From: Auanema rhodensis
Lineage: Eukaryota; Nematoda; Chromadorea; Rhabditida; Rhabditidae
Assembly: GCA_964057225.1 (NCBI GenBank)
Contig: OZ059900.1
Span: 9,992,501 to 10,056,500 of the forward strand
Length of the DNA: 64,000 nucleotides
Reading direction: 5' to 3'
Within the stretch, counting starts at the first letter, position 1, and every line of letters begins with the position of its first letter. This document shows, one piece after another, positions 11,761-25,200 of the stretch. The notes under the pieces were generated by a model. That model searched no databases. It was given only the letters and a program-made list of their open reading frames with translations, and was not told the DNA's origin. Both the position numbers and the translations under genes were made by a program.

Positions 11761-13831
11761 GTGAGTTTTCTATACAAATATTTACAATGCATAATAGCAT
11801 AATATTTAATCATATTATATGATATAGTTAATTCAGTATAATTATATGTTGATTATATAAGTTTGCGCTTCAAACTATGTACTAAAAGTTTCTTTTGTTT
11901 CTCATTAGGTTTTGGCAGTTTTGTGAAGGTGAACTTGTATTCCTTATATAATATTTTATGAGAAACTGGCCTTAACTAATCTGTATGTAGTTTATTATAT
12001 ACTATATGATATAATATAAAGAGTTAGCAAGCATAAAAGGCATTAAATCTAAAAGGAAGTACCGAATATGAGCACTTTATAGCAAAATCATTCATGTGAA
12101 TACTAATCGCGAGATATGTCCTCTTATGCTCATTGTAGTTGAAATTAAAAGAAAAAAGGGACGAAAAAAGAAGAATTTAGCAAGAAAATTATGAGATAAA
12201 GCCAGTTATTGCATTCGAGATTTTGCAGACAGACGATAAAATGCCAACTAAGTTTTTGATGGCCTTTAGAGATGTTGAGGGCACAGAGATATAAAGTAGC
12301 TAAGAGATTCCGATGTATAGATGAAGTATAACAAGTTGAAAGAGAAGTTCTAGAGAGACAGGAGAAGCAAAAGAACGAAAGTCAAATGAGATATTTTGGA
12401 CTTATTCCGAATAGCTCTTGGCGGGATTTTGAGCCTAAAAAGAGTCTTTAGCTGAGAGTTGTATGGCTTAAATTGTCGTCAGGGGAGTACTCATGAGTAT
12501 TGGAGTAATGTGATGTTTTTTCATATTTTCTGATGAAGCTCCCAGAGCGATTTAGCACTCTTCTGCTTCAACTTTTTTTTCTCGTATGGCGGCCTCCTCA
12601 ACGTCTACAAACGCATTGTGCCTGCAAGCTGGAATATCTTGATAGAAAAGGCGCATGATGAACGAAGCTCTGCATATAGTTATAGGCTCAGTGGCTTTGA
12701 TGCATTTTTTTGGTTGAAAGCCGAAAGGAAGGTCTACAGGGTTCATATGTGCACGTTTGTCAAAGTCCAAAAAAAGCCGAGAACATTGCCTTGTCAGAAA
12801 GAAAAAAGTGCTTCCGCTTCACAATTCGATATGGAAGAAATCAGTGAAAGATTGATGAAAACATGATGATGTATGAGAGCTATTGCATCATAGATCATCA
12901 TATCCGATGTAATCGCCAAAATCTCAAAAATTCTTTTTTTTTTTAGAAAAAAAAACTGTAGTTTATGGCTTGATCTAACCCTCCCTCTTTCTTCTTTACT
13001 CAATTTCACTCCCTTACAATCGTTTTTTACAAACAGTCAGCCAGCAGTCTGATAATTCAGGTGGCAGTAGTGTGCTGGATGAATCGTGTGAAAGATTGCA
13101 TCTCTTCTTCTGAACTTTAGCAATCATCTTAGCTGACAGCCAATGCAGATTTTTGTTTTCTTGATCTAACACTTATCCTTCACCCTCCCTTCTTTTAGCT
13201 TACATATCTATCTGTTTCTTTCTCTTCATTGCTCTTAATAGATGAAAGATGATGCGTCAAAGGCTGGCAGTTTTTAGGAATGACGAGCCGTTATGCACTC
13301 GAGGCAGTTTTGCTGTCCATCGAGACAATCTAGGATATGCTCATGATGATTTATCTGATATTGCTCTTGGTCTAATGACCGTCCGAAGTTGTCCGATTGC
13401 GACTTCTCAGCAAGAAATAACCAGTGGCTATCTCTCTATTCGTCTAAAAAGATACCAAATCACAATCCGCTTTATCAACGTTCCTGTTCCAGCTTTCCGT
13501 TCACTTCGTTTTTTTTATATTTTTCAAATTTCTTTTTTGGATATACCTTTGAGAATACTTGAGCGATCTCAGAATTTTTGTGTTCCAGCCTGAAAGAGAG
13601 CATTTTTCGTAGGAAAAAAACTTTTTTTCACCCTTTAAACTGACAATGATTATAAATCAGAGTTTGCATAGTTTAAATATGAGATCAATCTGGTATAATA
13701 AGTTTTATTTATGTTATTTCTTCAAAAGTTTTCAAGTTCTTTCATATATAATTCATAACTTTCTCATAATTTACTGTACAATTTGTGTTGTAATTCGGTT
13801 AACACATATATATTTAACTAAATATTCAGAA

Positions 13832-13964
13832 ATGAAAATGATGAAGTTCATAGATGCCGAATCATATAATTCATACTCTGACAGTCAAAGTGTCAGTTCA
13901 TGGGATGTGTTCAGTACACCATCCGATCCAAATATATTTTCTCGGTCCATCACTTGTTTTGTTG
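13832..13964 (+). CDS. Candidate alternative first exon of the K2P channel gene, with a GC donor
   Basis: Two bases after a good acceptor (AAATATTCAG) an ATG opens a 44-codon acidic, Ser-rich peptide (MKMMKFIDAESYNSYSDSQS, then WDVFSTPSDP). It runs into GTTG followed by GCAAGT, a probable GC-AG intron donor, leaving phase 1. Joining to 24556 completes a Gly/Asp-type codon. The acceptor immediately before the ATG suggests a trans-splice site and therefore a separate promoter. The exon has typical coding composition. Confidence 0.5.
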
Positions 13965-16900
13965 GCAAGTTTTATATTATAAAACCAATATAGAAAGCGA
14001 ATACATTAATTTCTATGGTGAAAATTAGAATTATTAATTTTATTACAAAAATACGTGAAATACGTGTTAATATACGAGTTTTTATAATAAATACGGTAAC
14101 CTATGTATTGGCGTTTAATAGATATTAACTTTCTTCTCGAGTATGTCTTTGTGTTGTTTATGCGTAAGCTTATGTGATAATAATCAGAGTTTATCTCATG
14201 CTGGTTAGAATAGCACTGATTTTATCCAAATGAATAATGCTCGTATTTCGTTTTCTTGGAGTGGTTTTGGGTAAAAAAAAAATAAAAAAAAAACAGAAAA
14301 AGAAGTTTAAAATCCAATAAATCTTGATAGTTAACGATCAGTACATTTTTTTTGTTCCAGTAGTCGAATACATGAATTAATTACGTAATTTATCTGATTG
14401 TAATTTTGTTTTGAGAACAAGACGTTTTTTAAAATAATTTTTCTGTTTTTAGATGTCTCTTTGCTTTGTCTTTTTTTTTCTTTCTTTTTTGTTGCTCGAA
14501 ATAAAATTATAGTTGTATGCTACTCTTCTACGAAATTCCAAATCCTAATCTGATCTTGAGATTCTCGAATAGCAGTGTAGAGAGTCAAACGTAAAGTTTG
14601 TGCTTTTTTCTCAATATGTTGAATATATTTTCTTTACTTTTTTTTGATTTTGTCGAAGTACACCTAACCAGATGTAACCTTAACTCATGTAACGACCAGT
14701 TCCGCGTCAACTGTGTGACCTCAAAGTGTAATATGATGATCTCGGATCAGTTACCACGTTCCTAGAGTCATCTCGGCTTAAAAAATGGAACGAGGTGGCT
14801 GCTATCTCTTGAGTCCATAATTCATAATTTTAGTTTTAAACTTAAAACTGATTTGCATTAATTTTTTTAAGAAAAACATTTTGATTATTATTATTATTTT
14901 GTGAATATATGACTGTTTTTTCACACAATCTAAGGCTAATTTTGGCATAACTCATTAATTATGATGATTTATATCTTGAGAAAATGTTTGTTTTAAAGCA
15001 AACATTTCGTTTATATTTGTTCGGAAATTAGCTTTCTTCTATAGCCTATAGCTTCATATTGGGTCATCGTTTAAAGCCGCATTTGTGCTCTTCTTTTGTT
15101 TCTTTTCTCTCTCATATATAAACAACAGTCAGTTCTTGCAGCTACAGGCTGACTCCGTTCAGCCAGTCGTAGCTGAATAATCATTATTTCCTTGCACATT
15201 AAACGAAATGATATAGACATAAAATGTCTAAGCTTAAGAGAATAGCTATATCGGAAAAAGCGTTTGAGAGACATGCAGCTTATTCTACGCATTGACAGGC
15301 TATGAACGAAGTACAGATTGATGAGAATGTGAGAAGAGCAGCAGCAGCAAGCTCAGTGTTAGCTCGGAAAAGTGAGATGATGATGACAAATTTGTGTGTT
15401 CCGCCGAGAAAAAAAAAAAGAACTTTTTTTTTGATTCTTAAAAAATGTCTGATCAATATGGTTTCAAAGTTTAAAATAGAAGCAAAATAAAAGAGTCATT
15501 GATAAAGAGTATGAAAGATCAAGTGAAAGTCGAGAGAAAAATGTAGACAAGGCTGAAGAAAGAGAGAGAGAGAGAAACTCTTTCTGATGAGAGGAAAACT
15601 CTCTTTCAATCTTCTCTTTTTTTCTCCGTTTTTACAGTTTACTTTCTTGATCTCTCGCTTACTCTCTCTCTTTTTAAGACAATCGTCGTTTTTCTTTGTC
15701 AGAGCTTGTAAACTGGAAAGCAGCATAATTTATGCTTTAGAAAGAGCTCGTCGACATTGGGAGGGCTACTATGTTTTGTTGTGTGTATGTATCTAAGATG
15801 AAGGAAAAGGCCATGAGAGAGCATGGTTAAGCATGAGATGTCTGAGATTGGAACAGAAGCATGAGATGTGTGGTGGTTGGCGGTCTAAGATGGGTGGTAG
15901 AATGGTGGCAAATGAGTGAGAAGGCAAATGCAAGAGAGAGCATGAGATGAAAGAGTGGTAGTTTTTAGATGTTAGAGGGCACCCAATAGAGAAATTTGTT
16001 GAACAAGGCAAAATGAAGAAGAAAGAGATAGCGGGTGGATAGAGGAAAAGACAGAAAATAACATGGCGGCCCCATGTAGCCAAAGAAGTCGAGAAAAGAC
16101 CTACTGGTCGATGAGAGTCTCTTCTCTTTTCTCTAGTCTTTGTAGAAAATAGAAAAAGAAGTGAGTAGACGAAGATATTTTTGCCGTCTCAATGGAAATC
16201 TTAAATCCATATCAAAGCTGATGCTTTTTCTCTTTTCTTGTGGCTCGCTTTTCATTTTATTTTCAATTCTGTGTCGACCCTCTTCCACTCTCTATGACTC
16301 CCTCTTAGCCTTGTCATGTTCTGCTTCCTCCCCCACACACACACTCAAGTTCCTCAAAACTGCTGCCGCTTGCTCTTCTCAACTTTTCACATACTCGTGT
16401 ATCTATAAGAACTGCAATCCATCTCTTCTCTGCTTCCGACAATTTTTTTTGTTTCTTACCTTTTGATGCTTTTACCTACCTCAATTTTTGATGAAATATG
16501 TATTTATTTTTTGTTGGTCCGCCTGTTATTGCTTCAAAACTCGCTTTCAGCTATATTGTTTCCATTTCTTTACGCTAGTCGCGATGACAGACATCCTTCA
16601 CCCATGCCCTTTCATGCGTTTTTTTGTCTCTCGCTGTACAGCTTGAACTATCATTTACTCCCGTCATTGAGCCAATATAATGGTCAGCTCGTGTCATATC
16701 ATCCGCCGACTTCCAGATGCTCATCGACACTATCATCATTCATCTCTTCACGTTGCAATTTTTTTTTCATTAGTCTTGGCCATCGTGAATGCCTCAGATG
16801 TTGCAAATTGAAATAGCCAGTCATGCAACTTGAAGACAAGAAAAAATAGAAATAAATCTCAACTATTTCGAAAATTCAAGTTTCATGCTTTGCATTTTTT

Positions 16901-18074
16901 TGTACAACATCAGAAGCGTTGCCCCTGTTCTGCCACTCATCTTTAGCTCATTCTTTTTTCTGTTCAGCTCACTCATTCATTTTCGAGCCTAATCAATGTC
17001 ATCATTCATTCACTTGTGTTTGTCTAACTTTTTTTTGCATTGTTTCTTTTCCCTCCTGACCGCACTTCATTCCCACCCAGTTTCACCGCTTTTTCCTGTC
17101 CACATGAAGCTGGCAAGCTGTAACTATAAAGACACTTTAAATATATTTTCGAACATGTACTTAACTTTCTGAAAAAATTTTTTATAGCGCATTTCCAATA
17201 GCTAATATTCTAATTTTCGATAATATATTGCTTATGACTATGTTATAAATTTTTTTCGGATTGCAACTTGTCATCTTTTACAATTTTTATTAGAGGCTTT
17301 GTGACTCAATCAAAAATTAATAGACGACATCAAGAAATTTTTTTTCCTCATATCGTTCCATTCGTTTCTCATTCCCGAACCAATTTTCCTAGTTCTGTAG
17401 CTTAGTCTGCTAGTTCATTCCTGCCTGCTTATCTGCACTTTCATATTTTATTTCTTGTTTTAAGTAACAAATTGTGCTTATACTTGCTCTTCTTATTGTT
17501 CTTGTTCTGCTTGTTCATCTCACTGCCTTGTGTTCTCATCTCTCTTTCCTGCATATGAGCTCTGTCTTTATTCATACACTATCAGCTGGCTTTTTGTTAA
17601 CAATGCTTGTTTGCAAACACGATGTAACTTCATACACGACTGTCTCAGATGGATCTGATTCCGTTTATCGCAGATAATCTCAATGCTCGCCTTTGCTCTA
17701 AGTGTATCAAGCTGCATTATATTGCTTTATATCCAACATCTTATTGCCTGTTTTTACATTCTGCAACATCTTGTTTTAACCTTGTTTCGTTATTTTGTTA
17801 TAAAATAGAAACAGTCACGAAATAGTTTCAAATAGCAATATTTCCGCTGCAAAATCGTGGATTCAATTTTTCAGTCTTAGTATTTTCTCTATTCGAGCTG
17901 CTTCTTGCACTCTATTATCTACTGTCTCATCAAGTCATTAAAAACTCTCGTAATTAACAAATTCCTTCTTAAGTATGTGTGTGTATAGAAAATTTCACTT
18001 TATATCTCATATTCTGATCAAGTCTGTTAACTTTCTTTCTCAAAAATCTGCTCTATTTAATCCGTCCATACAGA
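13965..18074. other. Non-coding stretch, probably intronic or promoter DNA
   Basis: No convincing exon. The DNA contains long T-tracts, polypurine/polypyrimidine patches around 15560-15680 and 15790-16090, and scattered open frames of odd composition on both strands. The purine-rich block is an interrupted GA-rich run rather than a coding region. Confidence 0.4.
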
Positions 18075-18225
18075 ATGTTTCTACGAAAATTTTGGAATCA
18101 ATGGACATTAGAAGAAAATGCTCGTCGTATGACCATTACGGTTTTACCATCTGGCACAAAAAAAGTTCATTTACGTAGTACTGAGATCAGTGATCTTATC
18201 TATCAAGAAAGTCTAGACACTAATG
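18075..18225 (+). CDS. Alternative first exon of the K2P channel gene
   Basis: An ATG lies one base after CATACAG and opens 50 codons (MFLRKFWNQWTLEENARRMT and onward, ending YQESLDTN). The exon ends AATG followed by a GTATGT donor, leaving phase 1, as needed for the shared exon at 24556. The immediate upstream acceptor is consistent with spliced-leader addition. Composition is clearly protein-like, basic and then acidic. Assignment to the channel gene rests on order, strand and phase. Confidence 0.55.
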
Positions 18226-21200
18226 GTATGTCATTTTTTTAAAATTTCAATATCAATCAATCAATCAATATATATATATATTTGAATATTATAATTAATG
18301 GAACTCTAAGCATATCCAAGATATGCTCGATATGTTTATTACGCTTTGGTTAACAATATGTATATTATGCTAGAGTTAAGTATATGATACTCTTATATGT
18401 AATTAGAGAAAATATTTTGGACATTATGAAGAAGAACTTCAAAAACTTGTAAAGCTTTCATATGTCTTACCTCAACATCCTCAACAACTGTTAGTTTTGT
18501 TTGCCTCTTTGCTATTATACACATATTTTTTCTAAAATACTTGTATATATATATAGTTAAAAAAGAAAAAGAAAATATATATATATATATATATATGTGT
18601 ATATGTGTGCATGTATGGCACCATATGTATGTATCCATTCATTCCCCGGAGGGATAACCCGGTTTTTTCTTGCTTTATTAAACGACCCAAAGGCATAATA
18701 TCTCAATTAGTTTGTCTTCGGTTTTTTCATTCATGGGGGGTATCGACTCTCTTGAAGTCATGCACTCGCTCATCTGTCTCATAGATGTCGAGGATCAAGA
18801 TTTTTCTGAGTTTTTTGTGCTTTTCTCATTTTGCTTTGTCATCCCGTCAAGCCAAACAAAAAAAGTAAAGCAAAATTCCAGTGTCTTCATTTATTTTGTG
18901 AGTTTGAATGACACGGAAGGTTTTTTTGCATGTTTCTTCGGTTTGTATCTTGGTTGAGATTATCTAGCCTCTGCCCAGCTTCAGCTCATTTAGCATATTT
19001 GAGAAATGAAGTCATACGTTCTAGGCTGTGTCAAGCTTTCCGCTATGAGTGATTTGCCCTCTTCCCCCCATGATTCATAATAATCTGTCAGAAGTGGATG
19101 AATTATTTCCCACTTATCTTTAATTGGATGGATGACAAGTGCCGTTTTTGCATCACTCACTTGAACAACTTTCATAGATTAGGCATTTGAAAAATCTCTC
19201 TCCTTTTCTTTGAAAATTTCAATCTAAGTAGATAATTATGAAAAGCTCATACATCGGCTGATCAAAAAAAAGTTTAGAGCCTAGGGATCACGATGTAGTT
19301 TTAATTTTTTTGAAAAAATGCCCAAATCGATTAATAAACAAACTTTTCACATCAGGGAACAGGAAAAAAAATCTATAAAACACATCAATTGACTGAGTAT
19401 AGTCTCAGATTTGATGCAAACATTTATGATTCAACTTATTTCTGTAAACTGCATAGCGAACAACATGAAATTCGAATGTTTTAAAATGTTTACATGATGA
19501 AATATTCATCAGATTAAGCTATTAAATGGACATCTATGACGATTGCGCATGCATAATGGCAAATGCCATTGATCTAAAGATCTGAAGAGAAAAATGCTAA
19601 GAATTAATGAGATACTTCAAGAAATTTCACTAAAAAAAATATTTCCAGAAGCATGCCTTACTTCAAGTAAAAGTTGGAAAAGAAAACAAAAAAAAGTTTT
19701 GAAAAAGCATATATAATGAGAAAAATGTAACAAAAAAATAAACATAAAATAGTTATTTTTATAATTTATATCAAAATCTATCTATATGTATACAAATTTA
19801 TGCCAAAATGTACATATATATGTATATAGTTAACATAATATATACTATATATAGTCATTTTTTATTATTTCCGTTCGTTTATACGTATGTATGTCATGAA
19901 CAGGAGAAGAGAAAAAGAAAAAGAGAACTTGATGAAACAAAGTTTCATGAGATTCTAATTGAATTTCAGAGGGAAAAATGAATTTTTAGCCGGTTCTCTG
20001 TTACCAAGTGACTGTGATAGTGTTTTATGAAAAGCGAACGAAGTGTGATACCTATCCCATACTTATTATCAGTTATGACGTTAAATTATATCTTTTGCTT
20101 TAAATCGAAACTTTTCTCACCTCTACTGTGGCGCCAAAAACTTTAATTTGAATATCAGAAGGATTGTATTGATCGTTTTTACTGAATAATTCTGTATTTG
20201 AACCCTTTTCTTTTTGCAGAAAAAAGACTTTCTTGTTCATGTTCGGAAGATATTCTCTATTTTTGTTCCCCTTTGTTCAGTCTTGTACTTTTATTTTGGC
20301 CATATGTTTACATATCCTACTGTCGTTTTCAGTCTAAGTATAATAGAATTTCGATTACGACCTAAGGATTACCTTGTTTTTCTGCAATATTATCCACATT
20401 CGAAGCTATAAATCTATTATTAAATTTGGTTTTCTGAGCATAAGCTGTAGATTTCTAAATGGTTGCAAAGCTTGTTAATGGCTTAAAAGATCCTAAATGA
20501 AGGATTACGCTCTTATGATGGTTTTTTACTTTTTATAAAGACATAAAAATGGTGGGAAAGCCTTTTTGTTGGAAAAGAAATTTGTAATCTTCGACTGTGA
20601 ATCTTGTTTGAAATCCTTTTTTTTTCATTTTAATTCTTTTTCTCAACTTGTTGTCTAATATGGGTGTTTGGTTATGAAAATTTCATACTGACTCAGATTG
20701 AGAGAGATGAATTGAAGATGTTGTGGGCAGTTGAAGGAGAAGGCAGACTTCAGTGGCCTCTGAAAGACATATAAGAAAAATGCATAGAAACTGATAGGCT
20801 TAAAATAGCAATATCTTGAGAAGCATGCTGAGATCGCAGACTTGAGAGTAAAACCAGTAAGTGAGAAAGAGGGAATGCGAGAGCGTGAGATGGAAAAAGA
20901 TTTTACAACTGCGAAAGACAATAGAGATATTGGTGAAAGGCAAAGAAATCGTGTATAAGTTTGCTCGTATGTAAGAGTTGTGGATAAGATTGTCGGTCAA
21001 ACCAGAGTAGATTGAGAGTGAAAGAGATAGATAGGGCCGGAGAAATGACATTGTCTCTCGCCAAAAACGTCGACTGGCTCATCGCTTTCGCTTCGCTTCT
21101 TCTATTGGCATCCATATAATGTCTTTTTTCCCTTCATGACTCGTAATAATAGCTCCGCCTTCAACTTTCTCCCTATCTCTCTCGTTAAAGCAGTAAGTCT

Positions 21201-22265
21201 GACTCATAGATATATCACTTGCCTAACTTCTCTAGTATCTGTTACTGCTGAGAATTTTCGGATTTTATTTTATTCTGTCTTATGCGTCCGTCAGATATAC
21301 TAACTAGCCGTTCACTTCACTGCAAATACAAGGATTTGTGAAGAAAAAAGTTATTTCTGTTCTAACACATAGTTGTTGCATTCATCAGTTGGATCAGCTT
21401 GGAGTAGCACTCACTGACATATCTATCTATTCGTAAAGAGTTTTGTGCATACGCACTGACTCTAGTTGACGCTAAGCCTTATCGTCCCAGAAGCAAAACG
21501 TGCTAATTTAATTTTCTGGCTGGAGGCCAGCTCACACTCGCCCATTTCACACCATCATCATCGTCATCTTCAACCGCTTCGACCCTATACGCTAGCACCA
21601 ATAGTCGCAACGGCAGACGAAAAACGGCAACATCAGCATATTTGTCCAGCAGGCTGGTCTAGAGATTTATCTGGTTAAAACGGTGCTTCTTATTCTTGTT
21701 TGTTCATCTTGGTCCATTTATCGGCCATAGCCTCTTGGGCTGGCATCTCCAGCCGCAATATAGCATCTTGTTAAGAACATTATTGTCTTAGAGTAGCTAG
21801 TGTCTGATCTTTGTTAAGCACTACCTATTCTTTTCTATAATTATTTCTATTAATTATAACAGCTCTTGAGCTTATTCTTTAAACTGTCGTCTAAAGAGTT
21901 TAACAACTTTACGCCTTTCAAGTGTATAAATTTGGACTCAAAAACCAAAGAACGATAACTTGTGAACAGTTTTTCTTCAAGCAGCATCATTCTGATCAGC
22001 TCTTTACACATTGTGTATAAGCTACAAATCCTCACAAAAAAACTCATTCTCTATCGTCTTACTGGCTCTTCATATTTATTGGATTCGCGTTAATCTGCTA
22101 AGGAAGCCATTGAAGATTCAACGATTGTTTTGAGATATTTCACATCGAGAATTGTCTTTTGTTCGCATTGAAAATTTTGCATTTTCTCTGTGTTGTTTAG
22201 TTTACGTGCAGCTGTAAACATTCATTAATTCAAAACAATTGAAGAACTTATCACGAAAACGAACA
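18226..22265. other. Non-coding stretch with a TA microsatellite, probably intronic
   Basis: No exon was found. A TA-rich microsatellite occurs at about 18545-18605, and AT-rich sequence with several A- and T-tracts follows. Open frames on the minus strand at 20650-21115 are pyrimidine-driven and not convincing. Confidence 0.4.
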
Positions 22266-25200
22266 ATGTTCTTCTATTCACCTCATTCGCGTGGTTCAAT
22301 GTCTATGTCCAGACGTATGACGCTTGCACCTACGCAACAACTGAACGTCAACACACTTGAAATGTATCGTAACCTATCCACATCATTTTATTTGGCACCA
22401 AAAACCAGTCAACCAGCCACTTCAACACAAGAAGCAATAACGGATCACCTACGTGTGCGAGCGCTATCGGGTGATGGACGAGAACAGCTAGCCTTATTAA
22501 GATCCTTGAATAATGGAGTATCGCCTGTATCATCTGTATTATCAAATTGCGACTTGGTGTCAGCTTCTCGTAAGCCAAGCAAAAAGCTACTTCTCCGTAA
22601 ATCTACAATATCAACGGGTGAAGGAGAGAGAATATTAATAGGTAATTATTCATGTTGTACTGTTGAAAATAGTTTCGCAAGCATTACTTCTAACTTGTTT
22701 TTCGATTTCTTCAGCTTACTCGCTTTTTCAATCTTAAATCTATAACTTATAATTCAAATTCTTTATCTTTTTAATTTTTGTAGAGTTCACCAGTTTTATT
22801 TTACAGTATTACTGTATTTGTAATGTTATTCTAGCGCAAACTCTCACATTTGACACATAACTAATTGCTTATTCATCACAATTCTCATGAAAATTCTGAT
22901 TCATATTTGGAATAACAAGACTGATATCATACTACATGTTTATATCTATTTTGTTGACAGATTCTATTTTGCTATTACAAGACAAGTAATATGATGACGT
23001 ACTGAGTATAAACTGGCAATCAGACTTATGTATGTCTCATTGAATTTTTGAATGAAAATCAAATTAAAACATTGCATTGATTACATACAATTGAATTGTA
23101 TATTTCCTAGTTATCTGCTATGCACACATGTTTACGTAATGTAACAACATTTCACGCTTGAACTATTTTTTAACTTTCTGATTATCAGCACCAGATTATG
23201 AATGTTCATGTTGCTCTAATAAGCTGAAGTAGTGGTACACTCTAGCAAAGTTCAAAGACAAAGACATAAAAAACAAAGCTGAAGCAAATGAAGATGGACT
23301 AGTTTACGCGTTCAACTCACTTCATTTAACTATATTTGAACTTTATGCTCATTTTTCACCCTTCATAGTGCAATAAATAATCGCATTTTCATCATATAGT
23401 TGGCAGATATATTAAGCTAGTTGCTTGTTATAAGGGTAAACTCTTGACTATATTTTCATCTTGAAAATGCTTCCGAAAATTTTCCTTTTTTCTCCGAAAA
23501 TGACACATTGTACTCCCATGAGACTTAAGTATTTCTTTTCTTGCCCAATGATTTATGGATCTAATTTCAAATGTGCTATATATGCAGAGCAATTTTTAAC
23601 ACAAATCTCTTCTCACACTAAGAATGTCAGCTCTAAAAATAAAAAAAAAGAGGACATTTGATCTGAGAAACTATTTCAAAACTGGACATAATTGAGATGA
23701 TTAATTTTGCATAATTATGCAATCAGGAAATAACTATTCTCACATTTACTCAATCGACTTAATCTGACAGTTAAATGTTTTGGATAAAATATACTTTTAA
23801 GCATACTTAGCTAATTCACGACATGTTTTTTTTATGTTTCAAAAACCATTATGTTATTTTCAATATAGATTAGGTAAAGAGTCAATTCATAAAGTCAGAC
23901 AGCTCTCACTAAAGCTACTCACGTCTTAAATATTCATTTGTTTTTTTGTTGGAATAGTTATATTAGCGTGTGTCCTGCTACACATCAAGCTGATTTTGCA
24001 CGAGGATTAGAAAGCATGCACTAATTATACGATGAATTAACTTACATTTTGTTCTTAAAACAAGCTGCTTCCTATAGACTCTACGCGAATATTGACGAAT
24101 GATAGTCCAAAAAGAAGACAAACTGATACGAAAAACCGTCTTAGTAGATAATTCCACTTGGATTAAGTGAAAGGAAGTCTTTCATTTCTGACCATTCGAA
24201 ATTAAGAAAATACGAGACAAATAGCTAGATTTAGTTTTTTTTTCTTATTTTTTCTTACAAACCAAACACAATTTTTTCTCTATGCAGTCTGAATTGCAAA
24301 ATTCTTAGCTTTTTTTTTACTTGGATTTGTCATTATGTTCACAATTAGCAGTGAAATCGGTAAGTGTGCGTCTATTCGAATGATGTTTGAGCTTTGAATG
24401 CTATCAGACATGAAATATTGTTTTAACTTTTTAAATATTTAACATCCGATAATTCATTTTCGGTTCCAAAAAAAAAAGAATGATTGCAGATTTTGGAAAG
24501 TCAAAAAACTAAACGAAATGTTTCAAACTTCACCATGTATATTACTTTTTTCTAGATCATGTAACAGCACGATGGGAAGGAGTTCAGCTAAATCCACAAT
24601 CCAGTATACTTGATGGAGATGATGCAACAGTTCTGACAGACACAGTGAAAGGCGAAGAAGAATCAACAGAAGAGCCAAAAAACTGCTTACAACAAACTGT
24701 TAAGGTATATTAACAGATGGAAATAATATAAAAAAGTGAAATTGAGCCATTTCGTTAAAAAAAATAAGAATAAAAATAATGTTTTTCTAATAATTCTGGT
24801 TGAAAACTGATTTTTGTTTCAGTATATCAAAATTTTAATTCCACATATAATACTTGTTGCTGTATTAATTGGATATCTCTGTCTTGGTGCATGGATTTTA
24901 ATGTTATTAGAAACAAGAACTGAATTATTGGCTCGTTCTCGCAAGCTAGTTCGGTATGTTATTCAGATAATTTTAGTCTTTTTTTTCATATTTCAAAAAA
25001 CATCTCACAACATCTTACTATTATTTATAATATTTTGAAAAATTAGTCCTGTGATTCTTCTGAAATTTGTAGATTGACTAATATGATGTCAAATTTTACT
25101 GCAAGTAGTTGGATGATTGTGAATGATGCGCAACATGGCATGTCGAAAATCGAACAAGAGCAGTGGGCCGCAGCTTTCAGGTCTGTTTATGTGTTGTCTT

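Noticed and set aside
12552-12866. Open frames on both strands with protein-like composition
   Set aside because: Overlapping frames on opposite strands, no acceptor or donor in a fitting phase.
13249-13593. 114-residue open frame with few low-complexity runs
   Set aside because: Not joined by phase to any channel exon and the C-terminal part is T-driven; could be a further exon of the channel locus but cannot be supported.
14650-14810. GC-richer patch with possible hormone-response-like half-sites
   Set aside because: Half-sites of this length occur by chance; no symmetry or repeat strong enough to call.
15790-16090. Minus-strand 96-residue open frame
   Set aside because: Comes from a purine-rich low-complexity tract; no start context or splice signal.
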